Assembly (NCBI GenBank): GCA_019828595.1
Contig: JAHQRK010000002.1
Span: 3,844,001-3,908,000 of the forward strand
DNA length: 64,000 bases
Reading direction: 5' to 3'
From: Aphanomyces cochlioides
Lineage: Eukaryota; Oomycota; Saprolegniomycetes; Saprolegniales; Verrucalvaceae
Positions 22,653 through 32,866 of this stretch are shown one piece after another; position 1 is the stretch's first letter; each line of letters begins with the position of its first letter. Made by a program: the position numbers and the translations under genes. Under the pieces are notes generated by a model that searched no databases, was not told the DNA's origin, and saw only the letters and a list, made by a program, of their open reading frames with translations.

Positions 22653-22996
22653 CTAAGATGGAAATTGTATTCAGTTTGTGTTTCGGTTGGAATGATCGAT
22701 TGTAGATATTTTAATCCAATATTTTATTTTATCTTGAAATTTGTATGAAAATAGACGTATTCTTTTGTTTGTAATCTTATTTGTGATTCGCCGAGCCAAA
22801 ATCGGCCTATTTTTGACACTCGATTTGGAATCCCACAACATGGAAATCTTGTCGCGAAGCTGGATGCCCACTACGGTATGCTTACGATCACGCGCAGACA
22901 AAGCCACGTCGACAGCGGTGCTCTAGAAGATTTTTTCTGCATCTTTTCCATTGTCTGTGGGCTTTAAAGTCTTGAACTTTGCTTGGAATTAATTCC
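22653..22996. other. AT-rich intergenic region
   Basis: 344 bp between the start of the coiled-coil gene (22652, minus) and the small plus-strand gene at 22997. On the minus strand a weak open stretch (LRDKISMLWDSKSSVK, about 22800-22900) lacks an ATG. Nothing else is recognised. Confidence 0.4.
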
Positions 22997-23211
22997 ATGG
23001 CGCTGAGGATGAAATTTGTCAAAGATAAAATCCCCCCGATGGATTTGCCCCCCCTCGCTCGCCCTCCAGAGGGAATGCCACGACAAAAAGAAATAATGGC
23101 ACACAAGAACGTCCCTGGTTGAAAGCAGCGTGGAATTAAATCTTGATGAAATTTGGAATCGATGTACAGCTCAAGAAGAGCTGCTATAAATTGTTGTCGT
23201 CAACTGATTGA
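22997..23211 (+). CDS. Very small basic protein, two exons
   Basis: ATG 22997 opens MALRMKFVKDKIPPMDLPPL, then a proline-rich basic run ending EIMAHKN. A 59-nt GT-AG intron (about 23111-23169) joins it in frame to LKKSCYKLLSSTD with TGA at 23209-23211, giving about 55 residues. If the intron is not used the protein ends after VPG at 23122. The composition resembles small mitochondrial accessory subunits, but no family is recognised. Confidence 0.4.
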
Positions 23212-23320
23212 TTTGGCCATGGGCAGCTTGAGCACGAGTTCGTTTTGCCGCCTTCCATGAATTTGCTCGCCACTCAATGCGCATGTAATCCGTCGTCTGT
23301 TTGGACGGCAGCGAAGGCAT
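23171..23320 (-). CDS. Very small basic protein
   Basis: ATG 23320 opens a 49-codon frame (MPSLPSKQTTDYMRIEWRAN ... QLTTTIYSSSS) ending at TGA 23171-23173. It is basic and Trp/Arg-rich without a signal. Its 3' end overlaps the last 41 bp of the small gene on the other strand. It may be a separate gene or the last exon of a gene beginning near 23565; the evidence is limited to codon-like composition. Confidence 0.3.
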   Translation of the reverse strand: MPSLPSKQTTDYMRIEWRANSWKAAKRTRAQAAHGQINQLTTTIYSSSS

Positions 23321-23358
23321 CTTGTGTTGATCAATGAATTCCAGCTTGTTTGGATTTG

Positions 23359-23619
23359 TTATTTATTGTTGATAGCGCGCTTCATGTCACCAAGAGGAGG
23401 AATCATGACCTCATGGAGGTGCTCTTGTTATGTTTGCATTGTCAAAATCGTGGGGAAAGCAGAGAATTTCACATTTTTGAGGCACTCGTCGGGAGTTTCG
23501 CCTTCATTGTGTACTTCATTGATCTCAAGGAATACAGAGCCACCACGAAGCGCTGGTCGAAACATGGAGGAAACCAAGCGTTGAGGAGTCTTGTCACGTA
23601 ATGGAGCAAGCGGGCTCAT
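23359..23619 (-). CDS. Small hypothetical protein, two exons
   Basis: ATG 23619 (MSPLAPLRDKTPQRLVSS) or, 18 codons in, ATG 23565 (MFRPALRGG) leads to VFLEINEVHNEGETPDECLK. A 50-nt GT-AG intron (about 23475-23426) joins it in frame to HLHEVMIPPLGDMKRAINNK with TAA at 23359-23361, giving 51-69 residues. If the first ATG is used it overlaps the stop codon of the upstream VTT gene by one base (TAATG), which is unusual for neighbouring eukaryotic genes; the second ATG leaves a normal gap. Family unknown. Confidence 0.4.
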
Positions 23620-24560
23620 TACTTTACACTAGCGGCTTTCGGAGTTTTTACTTTTGTTCCTTCCACGGTTTGAGCTGTTGCGTCTGTGGCACTTGTTCGT
23701 TGAATCTCGGCCAGTTTTTTCTTGGTGTAATACCCCACAGCAGCCAAACCTAATAGTCCAAATCCAATGCTGCAGGCCATGATGGCGACTTTGACTTTAC
23801 TTGTTTCGCCTTCCCCTGAAAAGAGCTTCGCGGCATCTTTTGACTCACTGCCGACGTATCCCCAAAAGACCGAGTATGGGATGCCGCATAAGAAATTCGT
23901 GACCAAGAATCGAAAGAGCGTCACAGGCAGCATGCTCAGCATGTAGCATTTAAGCGTGAGGGGAATATAGGATAATTGGACGCAAAACAACAATTGCCAA
24001 CTGGATTTCGATGCAAACACAAGCGCCAGAGCTTGGACGACGGGATATTTCTGCATCCAAACCTCGACCATGTCGGCTAAAAAGTGTCTTCCGATGAGAA
24101 ACGCGACGACGCTGCCCATGCATTTGCCAAAGGACGAGATAATGCAAGAACCGAGCCAGCCAAAAAAAAATCCAGCGAGCGCTTCAAATATTGTTGACGG
24201 AAGCCCAAAGATGGTTGCAATAACAAAACAAGCTAGAATGATCAAAACGCCAAGCGCATTGTGATGCTAAAGCCATGTCAGAAGAATACGACGTTGGTTT
24301 CATACCTCAATCCATGCCGACACAGATTCCAGCGCCTTACCGACCTTGAGAAATCGTAGGCATAGCACAACGCCGACGATAATGAGCACAAACCCGAGCA
24401 GCTTCCACTTCTTGATCCGGGATTTCCTTTGTGGTGGTTGAGTCATGGGAGCAAGGCTTCTATCGGTCGTGGGTTCGTCACCTCCAGGTCGAATCATGGC
24501 GGCACGACTTGAATTCTCTTTAATTTCATCCAGCGCTGCTAAATTTATGCTGTGAGCCAT
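23619..24560 (-). CDS. VTT-domain (SNARE-associated/DedA-like) membrane protein
   Basis: ATG 24560 (MAHSINLAALDEIK) begins a cytosolic ~50-residue head, then a helix (KLLGFVLIIVGVVLCLRFL). A 41-nt intron (about 24307-24267) leads to the VTT domain: VLIILACFVIATIFGLPS, then IFEALAGFFFGWLGS with the family's F/YG-type turn, IGRHFLADMVEVWMQKYP, the re-entrant LSYIPLTLKCYMLSM segment and NFLCGIPYSVFWGYVGS. A last helix and a basic tail (ending KTPKAASVK) follow. It belongs to the TVP38/TMEM64 branch of the VTT family, endomembrane proteins implicated in lipid scrambling and membrane traffic (family knowledge). About 270 residues is a normal length. Confidence 0.75.
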
Positions 24561-24830
24561 TCAGTTTCGCCGAACGTTGCTGAACGAGGTCCTAGAATAG
24601 CTCAAGATGCAAGCGCCGTCTCTAATCTATCCTAGACAACAAGGTCAAGTTCACCTAACGCTACAAAATCTATTTTGGACGTCGACGAATTTTGAGTTTG
24701 AAATTTCGAGACGAGGTGATTGTGTTCCTACAGTATGCAATTTGTGCCACCTTGTGAGTGTGCAAGACTTTAACAATTGTCGGAAGCAGTGTAGACAAAC
24801 CATATTCTTTACACGTAATTGAAAAATCTT

Positions 24831-27753
24831 CTACGCGTTATTGTGTTCTTCGTTTTGTTTGATCTTCTTGTAGATCGCTTTTAGTGTATCCGACGCCGCC
24901 GTGGGCAATCGAGTACCTGGACCAAAGATCGCACCAACACCAGCTTCATACAAGAAGTCATAGTCCTAATCGATGTCATAGATAAATCTGCAATACGAAT
25001 AGATGAATACCTTTGGAGGAATCACACCACCGCAAATAACTAAAATGTGTTCTGCCCCTTGATCTTTCAACGCTTTGATCAATGCAGGCACCAAAGTCTT
25101 GTGTCCAGCGGCCTTATCGTGGAATTTAGCAAATCAAACCGTGTAGTCCTCATGTACCTGAGAGCTCACGCCGACGCAATGCACATCCGAATCAACAGCT
25201 TGGCGGGCCACTTCCTCAGGTGTCTACACGAATTTGGAATTAGGTCAAGGGTCTATTTAAAAGAAAAGCGCACCGAAAAGAGAGGGCCAACATCGACATC
25301 GAAACCCAAATCGGAAAAGCCCGATGCAATCACTTTGGCACCGCGATCATGGCCATCTTGACCCATCTTGGCGACCAGAAGACGGGGACGACGACCTTGC
25401 TTTTCAGCAAATTCATCGACTTCAGCGAGCACAGAATTGTATTCTCCCTCGGCTTGGGTTCCCAAAAAGGTATCACGGTACGCACCAGACACGACAGAAC
25501 TCTATTCCAGTCATCAGCACTTCATTACCTTGCTCGAAGTGTACCTTAGGGACATGGCGACCCCAAATAGATTCCAATGCATCTGAAATTTCACCAACAG
25601 TACAGCGTTCGCGAGAAGCAGCCACTGCAAGCTTAAGCAGATTGTATTCGTGTTTGCCAGGGCCCGTCGATTCGGTCAAGCGAGCCGAGTACCGCAGACG
25701 CTCCAAGCATTCTTGGGCCTTTGCTTCGTCACGCTTTGCTTTTGCTTCCTGCATGAGAAGTCAAAGCAGGATCATACATCGCCAGACGTACGTTGATTCG
25801 TTTGATTTGGCCTTCACGGACTTTGGTGTTATCAATTGTCAAGACATCGACACGATCTTCGTTTTGCAATCGGTACTTGTTCACACCGACAATGACATCT
25901 TCACGCGAGTCGATACGAGCTTGCTTCTTGGTGGCACTTTCTTCAATGCGGAGCTTGGCCATGCCGGATTCAATGGCCTTGGCCATACCACCAAGAGCTT
26001 CGACCTAGCCCAGATTTAGTGTTTTCTTCTCCACGTCATATCCTACTTCTTTGATGATTTCCATGGCAGAATTTACCAATTCTTCCGTCAAGTTTTCCAT
26101 CAGATAGGATCCGCCCCAAGGATCAGCCACCTAGATAAATCATCATGTGAGATATCAGGAAAACGACGAAAGGTATTACTTTGGGAATACCAGTTTCTTC
26201 TTGCAGAATCAACTGAGTGTTACGAGCCATACGAGCAGAAAATTCCGTTGGCAAACCCAAAGCTTCATCCAACGCGTTCGTGTGCAAACTTTGTGTGCCG
26301 CCCATGACAGATGCCATGGCTTCCACGGTGGTACGAATAATGTTGTTGTATGGATCTTGTTCCGTCAAGGAGTAACCCGACGTCTATCGTCAATGGTTAG
26401 CCATGATGACGCTTATCCAAATGGAAATTACCTGACAATGCGTACGCAAGAGCAAACTCTTTGGGTTCTTTGGGTTAAACTTTTCCTTGATAAGGATCGC
26501 CCACAATTTGCGTGCAGCACGCAATTTTGCCACCTAAGTCGCCATTATCATCATGCGAATTAGATTGTAATCGTACCTCCATGTAGAAATTCATACCAAT
26601 GGCGAAAAAGAAAGAAAGACGAGGAGCGACCATATCAATATCAAGTCCAGCGGCAATGGCAGCATGGGCATATTCAATACCATCGGCAATCGTAAATGCC
26701 AATTCCAATTTGGCGTCGGCGCCTGCTTCTTGCATGTGGTATCCCGAAATCGAAATCGAGTTGAATTTCGGCATGTACTCGGACGTGTAGCCAAAGATAT
26801 CCTAAATGACAAAGTAATTAACTCGGAAAGACCGAGAGGAAAGTACTTGAATAATGCGCATGGATGGTTGTGGAGGGAAGATGAACGTGTTACGGACCAT
26901 GAATTCCTTCAAAATATCGTTCTGGACAGTACCAGTCAAGACCTTTTGGTCGACGCCAGATTCTTCAGCAGCTACGATGTACATGGCAAGAATGGGCAAG
27001 ATAGCACCATTCATCGTCATGGACACGGACATTTTGTCCAGGGGAATGCCATCGAACAAAATCTAACAGATTGTGTGATGTTGGATGCTGAGGAACCTTT
27101 CTACCTTCATGTCTTCGACGGAGTCAATGGCGACACCAGCCATACCGACATCACCAGCCACACGAGGATGGTCCGAATCATATCCACGATGGGTGGCCAA
27201 GTCGAAGGCAACACTCAAACCCTGTTGCCCAGCGGCAAGATTCTTTCGGTAGAAGGCGTTAGATTCCTCGGCAGTACTGAAACCGGCGTACTGATGGAGT
27301 GTGAGCCAAACATGCAGTGTATTCAGTCGTCTACCTGACGAATCGTCCAGGGCTTGGCCGTGTACATGGAGGCATAGGGACCACGGGTATATGGGAACAC
27401 ACCTGGGAGTTGGGCAGGGTCCAAATCCTACCGTTCAGACCTGTCAGGCGTATCCAAAAGAAAGATGGTACCTCCATGTCATCCTTTGTGTAGAGAGGTT
27501 TAATGTTGATGCCTTCGGGTGTTTTCCACGTCAACGTTTCCGCAGGATCTTTTCCTTTGAGCTCTTTGGTCGCCATCGTGACCCATTTCTCTGGAAGAGG
27601 CTTCGGTTCACGTGGTCCAGTGCTCATTTCACGGAGCTGGCTCTCCATGGAGGTCACTGCTGCGACTTGGAACGTTCCATGGGTCTTGGAAACCACGCGA
27701 CGCGCTGCTGCAGATACACTCGAGCGCCACATTTCTTGGGCAAAAGTGAGCAT
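24831..27753 (-). CDS. MUT: Methylmalonyl-CoA mutase, mitochondrial
   Basis: Converts methylmalonyl-CoA to succinyl-CoA with adenosylcobalamin, the last step of propionate/odd-chain and branched amino acid breakdown. ATG 27753 gives a mitochondrial-type leader ([19 protein letters not shown]). The substrate-binding barrel follows: [32 protein letters not shown] sequence, [17 protein letters not shown], and [19 protein letters not shown] then [11 protein letters not shown]. The C-terminal cobalamin domain carries [20 protein letters not shown] with the DxHxxG cobalt-ligand motif, ending [17 protein letters not shown] at TAG 24831-24833. At least eight short introns interrupt it (for example around 27062-27098, 26130-26175 and 25480-25525). 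All hallmark motifs are present. It implies B12 uptake by the organism. Confidence 0.9.
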
Positions 27754-27811
27754 CCCCACAAGGGACTTTCATGTTGAACCCTACCCTCCATCTTAATTTG
27801 AACCAATGAAA

Positions 27812-28170
27812 TTACCTAACAGTGTGGTATGCCCCGCCTTCAACCAGCTCATCACAAAGACACGATTTGGAGAAAATGATCTGACCACGATGCCAATCTC
27901 CATCAAAAGGATTGGGTCCAGCAAGCGTCAGGACGACAATGATACTATCGCGTCGGAGCTTGCACAATCACATAGTGTGTCTTCTTAACTCTCGAAAGCA
28001 CAGCAAGATTGCCGACTTGCACCCACTCCGCCATCTGGTTCATCCTGCGATCCAAAAGGCAATGTCTTTCCAGCAGCGCACTTTCTGCAAGAGTACAGTA
28101 ATGACAACTTTTGCAGCTCGCTAACCGATAGGATCGCTGTCGCTTTGAAGGCGCGCTGAGCTTTCCTCAT
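27812..28170 (-). CDS. Small hypothetical protein
   Basis: ATG 28170 (MRKAQRAFKATAILSVSELQ) reads without a break through CRKCAAGKTLPFGSQDEPD. A second exon, LTLAGPNPFDGDWHRGQIIF then SKSCLCDELVEGGAYHTVR, ends at TAA 27812-27814. The linking intron is probably the 69 nt ending near 27963, but other splice pairs are possible. The product of about 95 residues has two Cys pairs (CRKCAAG, SKSCLC) that could bind zinc. No family is recognised. It is divergent from the SDR gene at 28406. Confidence 0.45.
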
Positions 28171-28289
28171 TGACGTTACTCCCTGTAATTTTATCGAGCT
28201 TTGGTGGTGGCCATGGAAATCATGCCCACTTTCATTGCATCAAATTCATAACACATCAAGTAGTGGGGTGAAGGGGTTTGGCAACCGTG

Positions 28290-28332
28290 GTTAAGATAAC
28301 GAGGGGTGTAGGGTTTAGGGGTTTGCATAGGT
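28290..28332. promoter_or_regulatory. Telomere-repeat-like (TTTAGGG) promoter element
   Basis: Between the divergent starts at 28170 and 28406 lies gtgtagggtttaggggtttg, two degenerate copies of TTTAGGG, with a third-like GAAGGGGTTTGG at about 28269-28280. Such telo-boxes act as promoter elements in plants (established knowledge); here the role is inferred from position. A related, much more structured element lies at 47985-48054. Confidence 0.35.
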
Positions 28333-28405
28333 GACCATCGTTCTGAGTGGAAAGATCGCCAGTGGCATTCTTGGCATTCTTGTGTGGGTCGGATATCGTC
28401 GTGGC

Positions 28406-29393
28406 ATGTCGAAGCAAGCTGTTCATGACATCAGTAAGCATGTTCTCCTTGTCGTGGGTGGATCTGGATATGTTGGAAGCAATGTCTTGCAGCGAGCTGT
28501 CCAGAAAGGTATCAAAGTGCGTAGTTTGAACCGTTCTGGACGACCAAACTGGACGAATACACCATGGTTGGATCAAGTACGAACCACTCGACTCTATCTT
28601 CATGTCCTGATTTTGCTAGGTCGAGTGGATTGCTGGAGATGTCTTCAAGAAGGAAGATATTCAAAATGCTGCTAAAGGTACTTTGCCTCCTGAGGGTAAA
28701 CTCTCATGTTTGTGGACACAGGGACAACTGGTGTAATCTCAACGGTTGGTGCATTTGGCTCGAACGAGTTTATGGAAAAGATCTGCGGTGATGCCAACAT
28801 TGAAGCTGTTCGCGCTGCTAAAGAAGCTGGTAAGCTCCCAATATTTTTCATGCGACGGTCCTACATTCCTCCTTAGGCACTGAACGCTTTGTCTTCATTT
28901 CCGAGTCACGTGTGGGAGCAAATATTCCCACGTGGGCACCTTTATATGGCTACTTCAATGGGAAAGCTCGCGCCGAAGCTGCTGTCGCTGCACAGTACGA
29001 CTACCAGTATTACGATCGGACGTAACATCATTTTAGTTTTCCAACAACGGGAGTTTCCTTGCGACCGGGTTTTGTCTATGGCATTCGTCGTGTTCCAATC
29101 AGTGGTAGCGACTACTTCTTGCCACTGCAATTCCTTGGAGCTCCAATGTCTTTCGCTGCACGTCAGGTAAATATCATGAAGGATCGTTCTTCTGATATGT
29201 GTAGCTTGGACCAGCTTCGGCGGTGATATCCAAGCTTCCAATTGTCGGCGGTGAGCTTATGGCAGCCTGCCCCGTTAATGCTCTGGCTAAGGCTGCAGTC
29301 TTGAGTGCGATTTCGTCTGTACATGGCACTGTGCTTGACACGACGAATATTATCGAGTTGGGCAACTCATTCCACGAGACAATTCGCAGCTAG
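28406..29393 (+). CDS. Atypical short-chain dehydrogenase (NAD(P)-binding), Coq11/NDUFA9-like
   Basis: ATG 28406 (MSKQAVHDISKHVLLVVG) was preferred over an upstream in-frame GTG. The Rossmann motif VVGGSGYVGSNVLQRA is the GxxGxxG of extended/atypical SDRs, followed by VRSLNRSGRPNW and, across a ~46-nt intron, WIAGDVFKKEDI and VISTVGAFGSNEF. Later exons give TERFVFISESRVGANIPT, YGYFNGKARAEAAV with the YxxxK pair (YfngK), and VSLRPGFVYGIRRVP. At least five short introns are inferred. The sequence order resembles mitochondrial SDRs tied to coenzyme Q or complex I (Coq11, NDUFA9), so a non-enzymatic or lipid-binding mitochondrial role is possible (inference). It converges on the PrimPol gene, 25 bp away. 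Confidence 0.65.
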
Positions 29394-29418
29394 AGTCTTT
29401 CTTCGTAAATCGCAAACT

Positions 29419-30863
29419 TCATCCATGAATGTGCTCTTCATTAGCATTTTGTCTGGCCTCATCTATTTGTGAAATGCAACTGGAAGGCAGCTGGATCGGT
29501 GGGGACTTGTAGTCTGAGCAATCTGGGTCGTGGCACTTTTGATAAACAATTCGTTTGCAAAAGTCAACGATGTACATGATGTTATTGCTCTTGTGGGCAC
29601 GGCCGACATTGCGACAGTATCGGTTGTGTACCATGTGATAAGTTAGAAATTGAGGTTGGTTCGTTTCATCGTGAGCAAGCTGCCAGGTGCGAATACATCC
29701 TTGGACACCGTCTTGGGTTGCCAATGACAGTACAAATTCATCAATAGCGTCGAAGGGCGACGACGAATAGCCCGTAGATAAAGATGTAGATACCGTGGAA
29801 GTTGCTCGTCGTAGAACAGAGTTGGTTTCTGAAACGGGACAACGCAGGAGCAAAGGGTGGGAGTTTTCGTTCACACGCGGACAAATCATCGTTTTCATGA
29901 AAAATTCCTTTTCTGATCCTGCGATAGTAGCGCTGTTGGGATGACGTTGCAATATGCGGTCTGAATTGAATTTGGACGAGAGATAACATCGAAACGCACG
30001 ATTTCTACAAAGTCTTGTTCAGATACAAACGGAGCTGTGATATACCTTGTGTAAACACCTTTGTCTATAAAGCATTGCAAGGCTTGATCTTTTCCTGTTA
30101 CCTCAAACATGTCTGGCTCCATAATATCTTCCATCAATTCTTTCACGAACTATTAATACATGTACGATTGACAAAACCATGACAGTCTAAGAAAACCTGT
30201 CCGGCCTCAATGTTGTTGATGAAGAGTTCGCCATTCGGCGGAATCACAATTAAATGACGGCTGAATTTGTCGGTTGCTGTCGATACTAGGTCGACAAAAT
30301 CGGTGGGGAAGATTTGGATTCCGTATTTTCTCTAGGCATCATGCAATTCATGAGAAGGTTTCGTGGTAACACTCGTACGTAAAACTGCAACGTGACCAGA
30401 TGCTTCAAATGGCTAACTAGAGCATCTCCGTCAACAGTTGGGTTCCACTTGGTTTTGAACTCTAGGAAAAGACGACGGTGAAAGCAACCACATGTATAGT
30501 AATATACCCAAATCAAAGTACAGTCGACATGGACAGTTTTCTTGAATGATCTCATATACATGGCGTTGTGTTGGTGAGGTTTGCATGTACATATCGTAGA
30601 ACAGATCTATGTCAGAGACAAGAAACTTGCGACTTGTTTTGGTCTCGAATGAGAAAAGTTTGATATTCTTTATCAGCGAGAATCAGCAACAGCAGCACAT
30701 GTAAACGTACATGAGCTGACCGGCGTGTTTGTATTTCACGCAAGAAGTTGATTGCGGGTTGTTGCAGAGCAAACACTTTATTTGGCTTGGCTGTTCCTTC
30801 GATTTGACAGTCAATCGAATTTTGTACACGATATTGGAACTCGGACTCAAAGGCATTATTCAT
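29419..30863 (-). CDS. PRIMPOL: PrimPol-type primase-polymerase
   Basis: An archaeo-eukaryotic primase-polymerase that re-primes stalled replication forks. ATG 30863 gives MNNAFESEFQYRVQNS, similar in position to the N-terminal helix of animal PrimPol. Joined exons show HVYEIIQENCPCRLYFDLEF with the catalytic DxE pair (DLE), then DKFSRHLIVIP with the conserved SxH region, CFIDKGVYTR, and IDEFVLSLATQDGVQG. The C-terminal zinc knuckle reads NRYCRNVGRAHKSNNIMYIV then YQKCHDPDC, the Cys-His-Cys-Cys set diagnostic of the family. Several short introns are present. The start overlaps the end of the upstream reading frame by 8 bp (ATGAATAA). An alternative splice near 30980 would make one longer protein instead. 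Confidence 0.75.
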
Positions 30864-31302
30864 CTTTGACAGCGGCGATGACCCATAAAAAGTTGATGTA
30901 TTCGACTCGTTTCGTGGTCGTTTTCGCAGCAAGAGTGGGGCAGATTGAGTCTCGAGTCGCCAAGGTAACTTTGGAAAGGCTATCTGCAAAGAGAGGGAAA
31001 ATGCGTTACCTTGAGAGACATTGGTACATCGAAAGCACGGTTTTACTGTTTGAGATAGCGCCGTGAAAATCATACTAAGACACTTTGATTATGATATTGA
31101 CCAGAAGATGTACGTACAATTGTGATGGATCACGAGAAACAAGTGAAGTGTCTGGACGTGCAAACCGAACGACATGATGCTCCAGGAGAACAAGAGCACG
31201 GTTCCTCATATGAAACAAAATCTTCTTGTCGTCTGAATAGCATTCTCCATCTACAAAGCCGATATCTTCGTTGTCAATGGCCAAGCGAAGTCGAACGCGC
31301 AT
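30856..31302 (-). CDS. Hypothetical protein upstream of PrimPol
   Basis: ATG 31302 (MRVRLRLAIDNEDIGFVDGE) opens a 62-codon exon ending DPSQL. A GT-AG intron (about 31117-31075) joins YDFHGAISNSKTVLSMYQ, and a second candidate intron of only 30 nt (31009-30980) joins SKVTLATRDSICPTLAAKTT and VEYINFLWVIAAVKDE, ending in TAA 30856-30858. The result is ~130 residues, mixed alpha/beta, with no recognised family. Alternatively a 55-nt intron ending at about 30984 would splice this N-terminus in frame into PrimPol. Only transcripts can decide between two overlapping genes and one fused gene. Confidence 0.4.
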
Positions 31303-31578
31303 GTTGCGTTGGCGAAAGCGCGCGACTTAAACAATGATATCTGATCTATTGGCTGAATATTACCCAATCTAAAAAATATATATAATATTTTAACCAATCA
31401 CAACAATTCTATTTATACTTATTATTTGTATGTAGAATTGTATCCAATAGAAATTGACGAACATTTTTATTCTCTCCAGTGATGTCAAGGAATTTTAAAC
31501 TTCAAATTTGTATGCACGTCACCGTTGAGGCCATTTTCGAAGGTATCCAACTTTATCATTCTTCGATTTCCCATCGAG

Positions 31579-32374
31579 ATGGCGCACCGCAAGAAAGTAC
31601 TGCTCAAAGTGATCATCCTCGGCGACAGCGGGTATGCCCTTGCCATGCCTGCGCGACTTATCGTTAATTGTAGTGTCGGCAAGACATCCCTGATGAACCA
31701 ATATGTGAACCAAAAGTTCTCCAACCAGTACAAAGCTACTATCGGCGCTGACTTCTTGACGAAGGAGATTACGAGCGATGAAAAATTGGTCACGATGCAA
31801 ATTTGGGATACGGCTGGACAAGAGCGATTCCAAAGCCTGGGTGTTGCCTTCTACCGAGGAGCTGATGCATGTGTCCTGGTTTACGATATCACGAATCCTA
31901 CGTCGTTCGACAAGTTGGACAGCTGGAGAGATGAATTCCTCGCCCAAGCTGGCCCACGAGACCCCGAGTCTTTCCCCTTCATAGTGCTTGGTAACAAAGT
32001 TGACCAAGAAGCTGATCGAAGGGTACTGGGAGATGAGCTCAGCAAACCCAACACAAGTTGTAGGTCCCAACACAAAAAGCCCAGCAATGGTGCAAGACGA
32101 AGAACCCAAACCAGGTACCTTTTATACCACCTTTCGTGCATGACATGAAATTAAGCCCATCTCGTTCTTCGAAACGAGTGCCAAGGAAGCGACAAGCGTT
32201 GAAGATGCATTTCAAACCATTGCCAAAATTGCGCTGCAGAAAGGCCAAGACGACGACATGTAGGCTTGGGATTCTGATTCGTTGTCATATTTTTCGCATA
32301 GCTTTGTTCCTGCGACGACCATCGACTTGAGTGGCGCTGCGTCAAAGTCTTCCAAGAGTAGCAGCTGCTGTTAA
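31579..32374 (+). CDS. RAB7: Rab7-family small GTPase
   Basis: A late-endosome/lysosome (vacuole) traffic GTPase. ATG 31579 ([18 protein letters not shown]) runs into a 42-nt intron (31632-31673) that splits the P-loop GDSGVGKTS. Then come [16 protein letters not shown] (switch I and the Rab7 signature), [20 protein letters not shown] (G3/switch II), [12 protein letters not shown] (G4 NKxD), ETSAKEA (G5) and a C-terminal SSSCC prenylation site. Introns after EADRR, after KTKN and near 32259-32302 (about 40-45 nt each) are required and all keep frame. Every G motif is intact, so it should be an active GTPase. Length ~210 residues is normal. Confidence 0.9.
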
Positions 32375-32378
32375 ACAT

Positions 32379-32783
32379 CTAAAATTTGGGACTCATGCTT
32401 GTCCAAGTCGACTTATCCACTTCTTGTTGGTCGTTTGATGCTACCATGTAATGCTTGAGTTTTGCTTGCACTTGTCGTTCTGTTGCGCTCTTTTCTTGAA
32501 ACATTTGGACTTCTTGCTCAACGATCGACTTGTCCTCCTCACGCTGGAGATTGAGGAAGGCTCTCCATTCTATCCTTGTGTATATCACTCTGTAGTACAT
32601 GTCTGTGGTACCTTCCTGTCCTGAACGGCGCTGTGGTGTTGTCGTTTTCACTGATGTCACTGGCTGTAAAGCTGTTACTTGATGCAACCGCATCCTGGTA
32701 TCGCAGTCGACGCATAGATAGTCCAATTCAGCAACACCAAAGTCGCCGCAGCCTTGTTTACATCGTACTATTGCTGCCTTCAT
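32379..32783 (-). CDS. A20-type zinc finger protein, small
   Basis: ATG 32783 (MKAAIVRCKQGCGDFGVAEL). Residues 8-28 show C-x3-C-x11-C-x2-C (CKQGCGDFGVAELDYLCVDC), the A20-type zinc finger spacing found in ubiquitin-binding stress proteins (family knowledge). A likely 43-nt intron near 32623-32581 joins RRSGQE to WRAFLNLQREEDKSIVEQEV, a helical coil rich in Glu/Gln. No AN1 finger is present. The ~120-residue product ends at TAA 32379. It is tail to tail with Rab7, 4 bp apart. Ubiquitin binding is inferred. Confidence 0.6.
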   Translation of the reverse strand: MKAAIVRCKQGCGDFGVAELDYLCVDCDTRMRLHQVTALQPVTSVKTTTPQRRSGQEGTTDMYYRVIYTRIEWRAFLNLQREEDKSIVEQEVQMFQEKSATERQVQAKLKHYMVASNDQQEVDKSTWTSMSPKF

Positions 32784-32866
32784 TGCCGTTTCAATGTAAC
32801 CGAGCAGGCAACTGCAGTCTTTCCCCTAAGCGAGGCTGTCCATTGCCTTATCATCATATTAAAAGC

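Noticed and set aside
23324..23601. Plus-strand frames of 83-86 codons
   Set aside because: They lack a proper ATG in the best frame and are antisense to the small two-exon gene at 23359-23619.
24607..24822. Plus-strand frame of 71 codons
   Set aside because: No similarity, no splice partner and poor composition; it lies in the gap between two minus-strand genes.
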